DNA from: CAVZVW01 sp963778845
Lineage (GTDB): Bacteria; Actinomycetota; Actinomycetes; Actinomycetales; Kineosporiaceae
DNA: 64,000 bases
Direction: 5' to 3'
NCBI GenBank assembly: GCA_963778845.1
Contig: CAVZVW010000001.1
Location: forward strand, 744,001 to 808,000
Below the pieces are notes generated by a model, which was not told the origin of the DNA, did not search any database, and was given only the letters and a program-made list of their open reading frames with translations. Shown one piece after another: positions 41,024-49,267 of the stretch. The stretch's first letter is position 1. Each line of letters begins with the position of its first letter. A program made the position numbers and the translations under genes.

Positions 41024-41914
41024 ATGACCTTGGCCGAGGTCCTCGACGCGCTCTACGGGCTTGACCCCGCCGACTTCGTCGCCGCCCGGGACGCCGCAGC
41101 TCGGCAGGCGCGCGACGACGGCGACCGCGAGCTGTCGGCGCAGATCCGTGCCTTGACCAAGCCCTCGGCTGCGGCGTGGGCGTTGAACCTGCTCGCCCGC
41201 AACGACCAGGTACCCGTCCTGGCCCTGCTCGACCTCGGGGACGCCCTGCGCGAGGCGCAGACCCGCCTGTCGGCGCGGGACATGCGAGACCTCGGCCGAC
41301 GACGTCAGGAGGCAGTGTCCGGGCTCGCCCGCACCGCCGCCCGGCTGGCCGCCGAGAGCGGGCACCGGCTCAGTCCCGCGGTCGCCACGCAGGTCGAGCA
41401 GACGCTGCAGGCCGCACTCGCCGACCCCGACGTGGGCGCTCGGCTACGGCTGGGCCGGCTGACGGCCTCGGCCGAGTACGCAGGAGTCGGCCCCGGAGCC
41501 GGCCCGGGCGTGGTGACCGGGGCGTCTGCCCGCGCCGACGAGCGCCCAGCCACGGCCACGCGGGGCGCCGTCCCTCGGCCCGTGCGGGCGCCCACGGCCG
41601 CATCGCCGGCGACGAAGGGCACTGTCGAGCGCGAACGCGCCAGGGCGGACCTCGAGCGCGTCTCCGCCTCGGCGGCGCAGGCCCGAGAGAAGGCGACCGC
41701 CGCGACGGCGGCCGTCGCGGAGCTGGAGGCTGAGCAGGGGCGCGCCACGGCGGACGTCGCCCGCCACGAGGCCGCACTGCGCGAGGCGAGGGACCGGGCC
41801 CGTGACACCGGGCGCAGGCTTCGGGAGGCCCTGGTTGCCCAGGCTGTGCTTCAGCGCCGCGACGCGGCTGCGCAGGAGGCGCTCCGGCGGGCACGCGCCG
41901 TCGTGGACAGGTAG
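41024..41914 (+). CDS. Conserved actinobacterial coiled-coil protein
   Basis: A 296-residue protein. The N-terminal region (DALYGLDPADFVAARDAAARQARDDGDRELSAQIRALTKPSAAAWALNLLAR, about 7-60) is a motif I know from uncharacterised actinobacterial proteins. The C-terminal 90 residues are an Ala/Glu/Arg-rich coiled coil. A Pro/Ala/Gly linker separates them. No catalytic motif or signal peptide is seen. The next gene, a lipoprotein, starts 11 bases after its stop, so the two are probably cotranscribed. Confidence 0.75.
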   Translation: MTLAEVLDALYGLDPADFVAARDAAARQARDDGDRELSAQIRALTKPSAAAWALNLLARNDQVPVLALLDLGDALREAQTRLSARDMRDLGRRRQEAVSGLARTAARLAAESGHRLSPAVATQVEQTLQAALADPDVGARLRLGRLTASAEYAGVGPGAGPGVVTGASARADERPATATRGAVPRPVRAPTAASPATKGTVERERARADLERVSASAAQAREKATAATAAVAELEAEQGRATADVARHEAALREARDRARDTGRRLREALVAQAVLQRRDAAAQEALRRARAVVDR

Positions 41915-41924
41915 GAAGGGGCGT

Positions 41925-43406
41925 GTGAGCATCCACCGCCTGCGCCGGCCGGGCCTGGCCGCCGTGGCGCTGGGCACGGCGCTGGGGACGGCGCTGGGGA
42001 CGGCTCTCCTGACTGGGTGCTCGCCCGCCTCGTCCGACCCGGCCACCACCAGCCTTACCACGGCGGCGACGGGCACCCCGGCGACGCCGTCGGGCACGCC
42101 GGCCTCGAGCTCCGCGACACCCCGGCCGTCCCCGACGCCGTCCGGCCTGGGCCCCACGGACTGGCCGACCTACCACCTCACGAACGACCGCGCAGGCGCG
42201 GCGGTCGGCGTCCCCCGGCCCGCCTCCCTTCGCCGGGCGTGGACGAGCACTCTCGACGGCGCCGTCTACGGGCAGCCGCTCGTGGTCGGGGCCACCGTCC
42301 TGGTGGCCACCGAGGGCAACCACGTGTACGCGCTGGACCGCGCGACCGGGGGGGTGCGCTGGCAGCGCGCGCTCGGTACGCCCTCGCGGGGGGCAGACCT
42401 GCCGTGCGGCAACATCGACCCGCTGGGCATCACCTCGACGCCGGCGTACGACCCGGCAACCGGCAGCCTGTTCGTCGTCACCCAGACCACAGGCGCCCGG
42501 CACACCCTTGTCGCGCTGGACGCCGTCACGGGGGTCACCCGGTTCACCCGGTCCCTCGACGTGACCGACCGCGACCGGCGGGCCGAGCAGCAGCGTGGCG
42601 CCCTGGCCGTGGCCGGTGGGCGCGTGTACGTGCCGTTCGGCGGGCTGTACGGCGACTGCGGCGACTACGTCGGCTATGTCACCGCGACCCCGGTCGACGG
42701 TCGTGGGCCGACGACCCGCTACGAGGTCCCCACCCGGCGCGAGGGCGGGATCTGGGCACCCTCCGGCGTCGCGGTCGACGGCGCCGGTGGCGTGTGGGTC
42801 GCGGTCGGCAACGGCGCGAGCCTGCACTCTCCCTACGACGGCAGCGACTCGGTGCTGCACCTGGCCCCGGACCTGTCACGGCGGCTCGACTACTTCGCGC
42901 CGACGTCGTGGGGCAGCGAGAACGCCACCGACGCCGACCTGGGCTCCACGGGCCCCCAGCTGCTCGACCGAGGCCGCGTCCTGATCGCCGGCAAGACGGG
43001 CGACGTCTACCTCCTCGACGCCGCCCACCTCGGCGGGATCGGCGGGCAGATCGCGCGCATACCCGGGTGCACGAGCTTCGGAGGCATGGCCTGGGACGCC
43101 GCGGCGCAGGCCGCGTACCTGCCGTGCACCGAGGGCCTGAGCCGCGTCGACGTCAAGGCCCGGTCCCTGCACCGGCGCTGGCAGGCGCCGACGTCGGTCC
43201 AGGGCTCACCGGTGCTCGGCGGGGGCGCGGTGTGGTCGGTGGACGCCGACGCAGGAGTGCTGCACGCCCTCGACGCCGGCAACGGAAGACAGCTCACGAG
43301 CGCTCGGGTCGGCGCGACGTCCCGGTTCGCCTCGCCGGTCCTCAGCGGCTCGACGGTGCTGGTGGGCACCCTGCGCGGCGTCACGGCCCTCACGATCTCC
43401 CCGTAG
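41925..43406 (+). CDS. PQQ-like beta-propeller lipoprotein
   Basis: A 493-residue lipoprotein with a lipobox (LLTGC) and a Thr/Ser/Pro linker. Repeated blades then follow: AVYGQPLVVGATVLVATEGNHVYALDRATGGVRW, VYLLDAAHLG and GVLHALDAGNGR are PQQ-enzyme-like repeat units. No PQQ-binding or metal residues could be assigned, so it is probably a structural propeller rather than a dehydrogenase. The signal peptide contains a GTAL unit three times, encoded by a 12-base DNA repeat. GTG 41925 follows AGGAAGGGG. It may act in envelope assembly. Confidence 0.82.
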   Translation: MSIHRLRRPGLAAVALGTALGTALGTALLTGCSPASSDPATTSLTTAATGTPATPSGTPASSSATPRPSPTPSGLGPTDWPTYHLTNDRAGAAVGVPRPASLRRAWTSTLDGAVYGQPLVVGATVLVATEGNHVYALDRATGGVRWQRALGTPSRGADLPCGNIDPLGITSTPAYDPATGSLFVVTQTTGARHTLVALDAVTGVTRFTRSLDVTDRDRRAEQQRGALAVAGGRVYVPFGGLYGDCGDYVGYVTATPVDGRGPTTRYEVPTRREGGIWAPSGVAVDGAGGVWVAVGNGASLHSPYDGSDSVLHLAPDLSRRLDYFAPTSWGSENATDADLGSTGPQLLDRGRVLIAGKTGDVYLLDAAHLGGIGGQIARIPGCTSFGGMAWDAAAQAAYLPCTEGLSRVDVKARSLHRRWQAPTSVQGSPVLGGGAVWSVDADAGVLHALDAGNGRQLTSARVGATSRFASPVLSGSTVLVGTLRGVTALTISP

Positions 43407-43523
43407 CCCTGCGGCTCGGCGACGCGAGGCTCGCCAGCGCCTCGCGGGACGGTTAGGTTCTTCGGCTATCCGACCCGCCGGTCGCACCCGGAGAACCGGC
43501 CGACGTCGCCCCAGGAGGACTCC

Positions 43524-44054
43524 GTGTCGCTCGACCGCCCGCAGGCACCCGACCCCTACGAGCTGCTGCCCCGCGTCGGCTCGTTCACTGTGACCAGCGA
43601 CGATGTGCGCGACGGTGAGACGCTCGCGCAGGACTTCGTGTTCGCCGCAGGGAACACCTCCCCGCACCTGCGCTGGGAGGGCTTCCCCGCCGAGACCCGC
43701 GGCTTCGCCGTCACCTGCTTCGACCCCGACGCTCCGACGCCGAGCGGCTTCTGGCACTGGGTGGTCGTGGGCATCCCGGCCGGGGTGACCGAGCTCGCGC
43801 GGGGCGCCGGGGCGGAAGGGGACGCCGCACTGCCGGCGGGAGCCTTCCACGCTCGCAGCGACTACGGCTCCCGGGCGTTCGGCGGCGCCGCGCCGCCGCC
43901 GGGGGACCGACCGCACCGCTACTACTTCGTCGTGCACGCCCTCGACGTCGACGGCTTGGACGTCACCGCCGAGGCCACCCCGGCCTACGTCTCGTTCAAC
44001 CTGGTCTTCCACACCTTGGCGCGGGCCATCGTGACGCCTGTGTACAGCTGCTGA
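43524..44054 (+). CDS. YbhB/YbcL (PEBP, Raf-kinase-inhibitor-like) protein
   Basis: A 176-residue phosphatidylethanolamine-binding-fold protein. Family anchors are NTSPHLRWEGFP, CFDPDAPTPSGFWHWVVVGIP and PPPGDRPHRYYFVVHALD. AGGAGG precedes the GTG start by five bases, a very good ribosome site. The family binds anionic ligands and its bacterial role is unclear. No signal peptide is seen, so it is cytosolic. Confidence 0.9.
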   Translation: MSLDRPQAPDPYELLPRVGSFTVTSDDVRDGETLAQDFVFAAGNTSPHLRWEGFPAETRGFAVTCFDPDAPTPSGFWHWVVVGIPAGVTELARGAGAEGDAALPAGAFHARSDYGSRAFGGAAPPPGDRPHRYYFVVHALDVDGLDVTAEATPAYVSFNLVFHTLARAIVTPVYSC

Positions 44055-44128
44055 CACACCGGTGGCGCCGAGCCCGCGGCCCGGCGCCACCCCCGCTCGA
44101 GGAGCCGGCTACGTGCCGGCCGGACCCG

Positions 44129-44530
44129 CTACGGGGCGGCGGTCGGGGTCGCGGTGGGCGTCGTCGCCCCTGAGGCCGCCGGCGAGGAGCCGGGGGACGC
44201 CGCCCCCGTGGCGCTCGGGTCGACCTGCGGGTGGCCGGGGGGCAGCGACGCGCCGTTGAGCTGGTCCTGCGTCAGCGGCGGCGCGGACACCCCTGGGGCG
44301 GAGGACCCCGTGCCCGGCGTCCCGGTGTCGCCTGTCCCGGCTGGCACCGAGGTGCTGGTGTTGTGCCCGGCGAGGTACCCCGCGCCGAAGGACACCGCCA
44401 TCAGCGCACCCGCCACCCACAGCATCGTCGTGGAGGTCATGCGCGCCGCGGAGCGGCTCGGCTGCTGTGCCTGGTCGTGTGTCGCATCGGCCGTGGGCCT
44501 GGTGGTCCCGCCCGTCGTCGAGGCGTTCAT
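44129..44530 (-). CDS. Small membrane protein at the end of the cytochrome operon
   Basis: A 133-residue protein with a cytoplasmic Ser/Thr-rich head, one span (TMLWVAGALMAVSFGAGYLAG) and a Thr/Ser/Pro/Gly-rich outer part containing PPLTQDQLNGASLPPGHPQVD. No known family. It follows the 22-heme cytochrome by 63 bases on the same strand and may be a membrane adaptor of the cytochrome complex (inference from position only). The low-complexity tail makes homology hard to judge. Confidence 0.65.
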   Translation of the reverse strand: MNASTTGGTTRPTADATHDQAQQPSRSAARMTSTTMLWVAGALMAVSFGAGYLAGHNTSTSVPAGTGDTGTPGTGSSAPGVSAPPLTQDQLNGASLPPGHPQVDPSATGAASPGSSPAASGATTPTATPTAAP

Positions 44531-44593
44531 CGTGTTCCCTTCCTGGTTACTCGTCGGTGGACCTTCCGTCTCGGGCCCGGGGTCGAGCGGGCC

Positions 44594-46222
44594 CTAGTCA
44601 CCGCCTCCCGGGCCGTTGTGGCACCGGTAGCAGAACGTCGAGATGGTGTGGCAGCGCACGCATGTGGAGTAGCCGTGGCTCTCCACATACCCCTGGTGGA
44701 ACGACCTCATCGACTGCGAGGCACTCTTCATCGGGTGGTGGCAGGCCTCGCAGAAGGCCGTGCCGCCGCTGTGGCAGCGCGTGCAGACCCCGGTGCCGAC
44801 CGAGCTGGCCGTCGAGACGTGTCCCGACCCCGAGAACCCCGAGGGGTGCGGCATCACGACGCCGTGGCACTTCGTGCAGAACGAGGCCCGGCTGTGGCAC
44901 CTGTAGCAGACTGACGTGCCCACGTTGGCAGCGGCTCGGGTGTGGGCGCTGCCCGCGAAGCCCGACGCGTGCGGCATGGTGACGCCACCGTGGCAGCTCG
45001 TGCAGGCCCGGGCCGAGTGGCAGCGGGCGCACACCTTCGTACCGAGTCGGGCCGCGGTGCTCGTGTGGCCGGAGCCGCTGAAGCCGGCGGGGTGCGGCAT
45101 CACGACGCCGCCGTGGCAGCTCGTGCAGAACGCGCGCGAGCGATGGCACGTGAGGCAGCGGCTCGACCCGTTGTTGCGCACGTACCGGCCGTGGAAGGCG
45201 ACGATCGAGGTGCCGGCCGGCTTCATCGAGTGGTGGCAGGAGTCGCACGTCGACGCCCCCGAGCCGTGGCAGCGTGCACACAGGGCGCTGCCCCTGGCCG
45301 CGGCCGCGCTGGCGTGCGAGCTCCCCGACCAGCCCGCGGGGTGAGGCAGCTCGATCCCGTGGCACTTCGTGCAGAACGCCGACTTGTCGTGGCAGGTGTA
45401 GCAGGTCGACTCACCCTGGCTGGACACCAGCCCCGGGTGGGCGGTGACCATCGACGTGGTGCCGGGCTTGCCCGGGTGGTGGCACGACTCGCAGAAGCTT
45501 GTGGTGGCGGCCGCGGTCTTGCCGTGGCAGGTCGCGCAGAGCGCCCTGCCCGCGGTGGTCGAGGCGAGCCGGCCGTGGGGAGCCCCGCCGAAGCCGGCTG
45601 GGTGCGGCATCTCCAGGCCGTGGCACTTCGTGCAGTCCGCCTTGGTGTGACAGGTCAAGCAGGTCGGCCCTGTCACGGGGTCCTGGGCCGCCGCCCCGTG
45701 ACCGCCGTCCAGCCAGGTGGGTACCGTGTGCGAGGCGGGCTTCGGGATCGTGCCCTTCGCGTGGCAGGTGTCGCACTCGCCGCTGGCGAGCATCGGCCCC
45801 GTGCGCTGCACCGTGCCTGTCCCGGACCCGTGGCAGGAGAAGCAGCGCAGGTGGTCGGGCTTCACCGCCGCATAGGCGCTCGCGGGGGTTGCGGAGCCGT
45901 GCGGGTCGGCGACGTGGCAGCTCGCGCAGTCTGCCTCGCCCTTGGCGAAGTGCTTGTCGTGGCTGAAGAGCATGCCCTTCATGGCCCGCCCGGTCAGCAG
46001 CGCCAGGTCGAGGTCACGGTGGCAGGTGCGGCAGTCCTTGAACGCCTGCAGGCTCTGCCCGGCCGGAGCCGGACCCGATGCCTGCGCGTTCGGCGCGCCG
46101 TCGCCGCCCAGCAGCAGCAGGGACGCCCCCGCGACCACGAGCAGCAGACCCGCTCCGACGACCAGCCACCACCAGTGCGGGCGCGGCGCGCGCCTGCCTG
46201 GCGGGGGGCTGTCGGCGGACAT
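44594..46222 (-). CDS. Membrane-anchored 22-heme c-type cytochrome
   Basis: A 542-residue protein with 22 CxxCH heme motifs by direct count. An N-terminal anchor (WWWLVVGAGLLLVVAGASLLLLGG, about 17-40) leaves the heme region outside the membrane. The C-terminal two thirds repeats a unit of about 40 residues: CARCHSxxxFCTxCHG, VxMPHPxGFSGSGH, then A..GTxVC. The conserved CHG...MPH spacing may supply distal His ligands. Such chains of hemes carry electrons over long distances. It follows the six-heme gene by four bases and shares the operon with the ccm genes needed to mature it. The partner terminal acceptor is unknown; extracellular minerals are possible. Confidence 0.93.
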   Translation of the reverse strand: MSADSPPPGRRAPRPHWWWLVVGAGLLLVVAGASLLLLGGDGAPNAQASGPAPAGQSLQAFKDCRTCHRDLDLALLTGRAMKGMLFSHDKHFAKGEADCASCHVADPHGSATPASAYAAVKPDHLRCFSCHGSGTGTVQRTGPMLASGECDTCHAKGTIPKPASHTVPTWLDGGHGAAAQDPVTGPTCLTCHTKADCTKCHGLEMPHPAGFGGAPHGRLASTTAGRALCATCHGKTAAATTSFCESCHHPGKPGTTSMVTAHPGLVSSQGESTCYTCHDKSAFCTKCHGIELPHPAGWSGSSHASAAAARGSALCARCHGSGASTCDSCHHSMKPAGTSIVAFHGRYVRNNGSSRCLTCHRSRAFCTSCHGGVVMPHPAGFSGSGHTSTAARLGTKVCARCHSARACTSCHGGVTMPHASGFAGSAHTRAAANVGTSVCYRCHSRASFCTKCHGVVMPHPSGFSGSGHVSTASSVGTGVCTRCHSGGTAFCEACHHPMKSASQSMRSFHQGYVESHGYSTCVRCHTISTFCYRCHNGPGGGD

Positions 46223-46226
46223 CGGG

Positions 46227-47117
46227 TCAGCCGGCGGGACTGGGGCTCGGCGACGGGCTCGGGGTGGGGCTCGGGGTCGGGCTCGGGGTCGGGGTCGGGC
46301 TCGGGCTCGGCGGCTGACCGGCGGCCACGCTCGTCGTGGTGGCGGAGACGTGGCAGAGGTCGCACCGGGTCGAGGCGCTCTTCCCGTCGTGGCACTTGAA
46401 GCAGGTCTGCATCGTCGGGTAGTTCCGCGCGCCGACCTTCATGGCGGTCTCGTGGGCGACCGTGGAGTGGCACGTCATGCACTTCTCGCCGCCGGTCACG
46501 ATGTTCTTGTGGTCGACGATGATGCCCTCGGCCGTGGTGACGTTCTTCTCCAGAACCGACTCGTGGCAGCGCAGGCAGGAGGCGTTCGGCACCGCCGCGC
46601 TGAACGAGCGGTCGACGTCGTAGTTGCCCTTCCAGAAGTCGATCACCACCTGCATCGCGGCGATCTTGCCGCCAACGAAGGCTGCCCCGCCGGGCGGGAT
46701 GTGGCACTTCTCGCAGTTCACGTCGGCGTGCTTGGACGTGTGCCAGGCATCGATGAAGGGCTGCATCACGTGGCACTTGGCGCAGAAGGACGGCTGGGAG
46801 GTCACGTGCAGCGCGTAGGCCGACATCGCACCGACCGCGAGGAGCGGGACGGCGACCATCACCGCGCCGCCGATGAGCAGCCGGCGCCGCCCGACACCGA
46901 AGATCGCCTTGTTGACGGCTCGGACGCTCTCGACCACCCCCGCCCTGGCGGGCTTGGGAGTGCTCGAGTCCGTGGCCGGCGAGCCGTCGGCCGGTGAGCC
47001 GTCGGCCGGGACAGCGGCCTCGGGGTTCGTGTCACCAGGCGGCGGCGCCGCGGCGTCCTGGGGCGCCTTGCGCCGCAGTCGCCGCTTCAGGCCGTCGAAG
47101 CGTCCCGGGTCAGGCAT
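46227..47117 (-). CDS. NapC/NrfH-type multiheme cytochrome c (six CxxCH)
   Basis: A 296-residue protein with a Pro/Ala-rich cytoplasmic head, one span (LLIGGAVMVAVPLLAVGAMSAYAL), then NapC/NirT/NrfH-like heme sites beginning FCAKCHVMQPFIDAWHTSKHADVNCEKCH. In all six CxxCH are present (CAKCH, CEKCH, CLRCH, CMTCH, CFKCH, CDLCH), two more than the four of NrfH. The tail is a Pro-Ser/Pro-Thr repeat that could span the wall. The family takes electrons from quinol and hands them to another cytochrome, here plausibly the 22-heme protein four bases downstream. It lies six bases after the CcmI-tailed gene. Confidence 0.9.
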   Translation of the reverse strand: MPDPGRFDGLKRRLRRKAPQDAAAPPPGDTNPEAAVPADGSPADGSPATDSSTPKPARAGVVESVRAVNKAIFGVGRRRLLIGGAVMVAVPLLAVGAMSAYALHVTSQPSFCAKCHVMQPFIDAWHTSKHADVNCEKCHIPPGGAAFVGGKIAAMQVVIDFWKGNYDVDRSFSAAVPNASCLRCHESVLEKNVTTAEGIIVDHKNIVTGGEKCMTCHSTVAHETAMKVGARNYPTMQTCFKCHDGKSASTRCDLCHVSATTTSVAAGQPPSPSPTPTPSPTPSPTPSPSPSPSPAG

Positions 47118-47123
47118 CGAGCG

Positions 47124-48758
47124 TCACCTCCCGCGCGAGGTCGTTGCTTCCGTGGCCGCGAGCAGCCGGGCCATCACATGGGCACGCACCCGTCGGTAGC
47201 TCGCCTCGTCCTTGACCACGCCGGACTCGAAGGCGAGGTCGAGCATCGCCAGCTCGTCGGCCAGCAGGTCTGCGGTCTCGGGCTCGTCGATCCAGACCGA
47301 CGCCGCGGGCGCGTCCGCCTTCGCCACACCGTTGACTGCCGGGCGAGCGGCGTGGCCGGCGGCGGCGGCGACGGCGGCCGGCTGAGCAGCCGCGCCCCCC
47401 TTCGCCGGGCTCGCCGTGGTCGTACCTGCCCGGGTCGGACGGCTCTCCTGCGGCGTGGGTGCGGCCTTCTTGCCGCGTGCCTTTCCCGCTGTGGCGGAGG
47501 GCGCCGGTACGGACGCCGGGGGCGCGGCCCTGGAGCGGCGGCGGACCAGCACGACGGCGCCTCCCACCGCGAGCACACCGAGCAGGGCGTAGCCCACCAG
47601 GGCCAACGGTGATGTCGCCGCACTACTGCCGGCCTTGGTCAGGGTCACCTCGACGGTCGTGCCCGCCGTCAGGCCGGTGGCGGTGTAGATCTGGTAGGTG
47701 ACGCCGCGGTCGGTGCTCGTCGCCCCTGGCTTCAGGCCCGCGGATGCCACCTTCAGGCTCGCCGGCACCAGCAGCGCGAAGCTCTGCGTCGGCAGCGTCA
47801 CCGGGAAGCTGAGGTGCGAGGTGAAGGGTGACTCGTAGCGCAGCGTGCCCTGGGAGCGGCCGGGGTCCAGCGTCCGGCTGTGCAGCCAGACCGTGTTCTC
47901 GGCCACGCCGCAGCAGGTCTCGAAGCGCCCCACGAACTGCAGGTTCTGCGCCCCGGCCGCCAGCGGCAGCCGCGTGACGGCTCGCAGCGGGGTGCCGGAC
48001 GGGCTGGTCTTGCCGGCGATGGCCTGGTCGCCGATGTAGCTGGTGGTCCCGGAGTTCAGCAGCTCCACGTCCTGCTGCACAGCCATCTGGCTGCCCTCGA
48101 CGTCCAGCCATACCGACCAGGTCGGCTGGGTGACCGCCGCGGGTGAGGTCGTGGTGTCGAACACGGGCAGTGTGAGCGACTTCGACTGGGCTGAGGTGAG
48201 GATGACGCGGTCGGTGGTGAACTCCACGCCCTTGTACAGCGTGGTCACGGTGTAGGCCCACCCGGCGCCTGTGGACAGCCCGGCGAACGCGGCCGACCCG
48301 TCCGCGCCGGTCTTGACCGCAGCGGTGACGTCCGGCGCGGCGGTGCCCGGGCTGCCGTGCAGGGTCAAAGCGATGCCGGCCAACCCAGGGCCGGAGGCGC
48401 CCTGGGTGGCCCGCACCGCGATGGTGCCTGTCGTCGCACCGGCGGCTGTCGCCGGGGACGACGCGACGCCCGACCCGTTGGAGGAAGGGGCCGGCGCTGG
48501 CACCGAAGCACTGGGGACGGCGGAGGCGCCCGATGGCGCAGGTACGCCGACGGACGCCGCCGGTGAGGCAGCCGGTGGCGCGACGACGCCGCCGGGGGGG
48601 CTCGCGACGATCGTCTGGGCTGGGGACGGCGCGGCCGCCGACGCCCCGGTGGACGCCAAGGCTGCCACCTGGCCGCCTGCGAGCATGACCAGGGCTGCGG
48701 CGGCGGCCGTGGCGCCGGTTCGCAGCGCCATGCCCCTCGACGGCCGAGGAGTGTTCAT
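47124..48758 (-). CDS. Exported Ig-like membrane protein with CcmI-like tail
   Basis: A 544-residue protein of unknown family. A signal peptide (GATAAAAALVMLAGGQVAALA) leads to an Ala/Pro/Ser linker, an Ig/carboxypeptidase-regulatory-like beta domain (GTIAVRATQGASGPGLAGI), a beta-rich region with a CC pair (FETCCGVAENTVWLHS), a span (ALVGYALLGVLAVGGAVVLV) and a cytoplasmic part. The last 40 residues (LLADELAMLDLAFESGVVKDEASYRRVR...) look like the short helical end of cytochrome-biogenesis CcmI proteins. It overlaps the zinc-ribbon gene by four bases. It may link heme delivery to cytochrome assembly (inference). Confidence 0.7.
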   Translation of the reverse strand: MNTPRPSRGMALRTGATAAAAALVMLAGGQVAALASTGASAAAPSPAQTIVASPPGGVVAPPAASPAASVGVPAPSGASAVPSASVPAPAPSSNGSGVASSPATAAGATTGTIAVRATQGASGPGLAGIALTLHGSPGTAAPDVTAAVKTGADGSAAFAGLSTGAGWAYTVTTLYKGVEFTTDRVILTSAQSKSLTLPVFDTTTSPAAVTQPTWSVWLDVEGSQMAVQQDVELLNSGTTSYIGDQAIAGKTSPSGTPLRAVTRLPLAAGAQNLQFVGRFETCCGVAENTVWLHSRTLDPGRSQGTLRYESPFTSHLSFPVTLPTQSFALLVPASLKVASAGLKPGATSTDRGVTYQIYTATGLTAGTTVEVTLTKAGSSAATSPLALVGYALLGVLAVGGAVVLVRRRSRAAPPASVPAPSATAGKARGKKAAPTPQESRPTRAGTTTASPAKGGAAAQPAAVAAAAGHAARPAVNGVAKADAPAASVWIDEPETADLLADELAMLDLAFESGVVKDEASYRRVRAHVMARLLAATEATTSRGR

Positions 48759-49267
48759 GACCGGGCGCCTCCGAGAGCAGTACCGCAGTCGCGGCAGAAG
48801 CGGTCGGCGGCGTCGGCCGCGGTACCGCACTGCGTGCAGTGGCGCTTGGTCATGGCCAGCTTGCGCGCGGCGACCTGCGCCTCGATCGAGGCGACCACGT
48901 CGTCGCCGGCTACCGGGCGTCCGCTCGACGAGCGCGCGGGCCTGTCGGTGAGCACCGCCGTTGTGCCCGTGGAGCGTCCCTCGAGGTCGCCGACCTCGAC
49001 CCGTGCGGGTGTCGGCACCCGAGGGGGGCCCCCGGCGAGCAGGGCCATCTCGAAGGCCACCTCGGCGGGCAGCCCGGGCACCCCGTCCTCGTCGGCGCCC
49101 GCGGCGGCGTCCTCGTCGGCGAGGTCGGTCTCCGCGACGTCCTGGCCAACACCCGTCCCGGCCTCCGACGTCTCATCCGGCTCCATGGGGCCGACGAGCA
49201 GCGGCTTGACCATGAGGTAGGCCATGGCCATCAGCAGCACGAAGGTCGCGAGCACGTAGGCGCTCAT
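48755..49267 (-). CDS. Membrane-anchored zinc-ribbon protein in the ccm operon
   Basis: A 170-residue protein with an N-terminal span (YVLATFVLLMAMAYLMV), an acidic Glu/Asp/Ala linker and a C-terminal zinc ribbon (HCTQCGTAADAADRFCRDCG). No signal peptidase site is seen, so the ribbon is probably cytoplasmic. It overlaps ccmF upstream and the CcmI-tailed gene downstream by four bases each. Position suggests an assembly factor for c-type cytochromes, perhaps replacing part of CcmH/CcmI; this is not known for the family. Confidence 0.72.
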   Translation of the reverse strand: MSAYVLATFVLLMAMAYLMVKPLLVGPMEPDETSEAGTGVGQDVAETDLADEDAAAGADEDGVPGLPAEVAFEMALLAGGPPRVPTPARVEVGDLEGRSTGTTAVLTDRPARSSSGRPVAGDDVVASIEAQVAARKLAMTKRHCTQCGTAADAADRFCRDCGTALGGARS

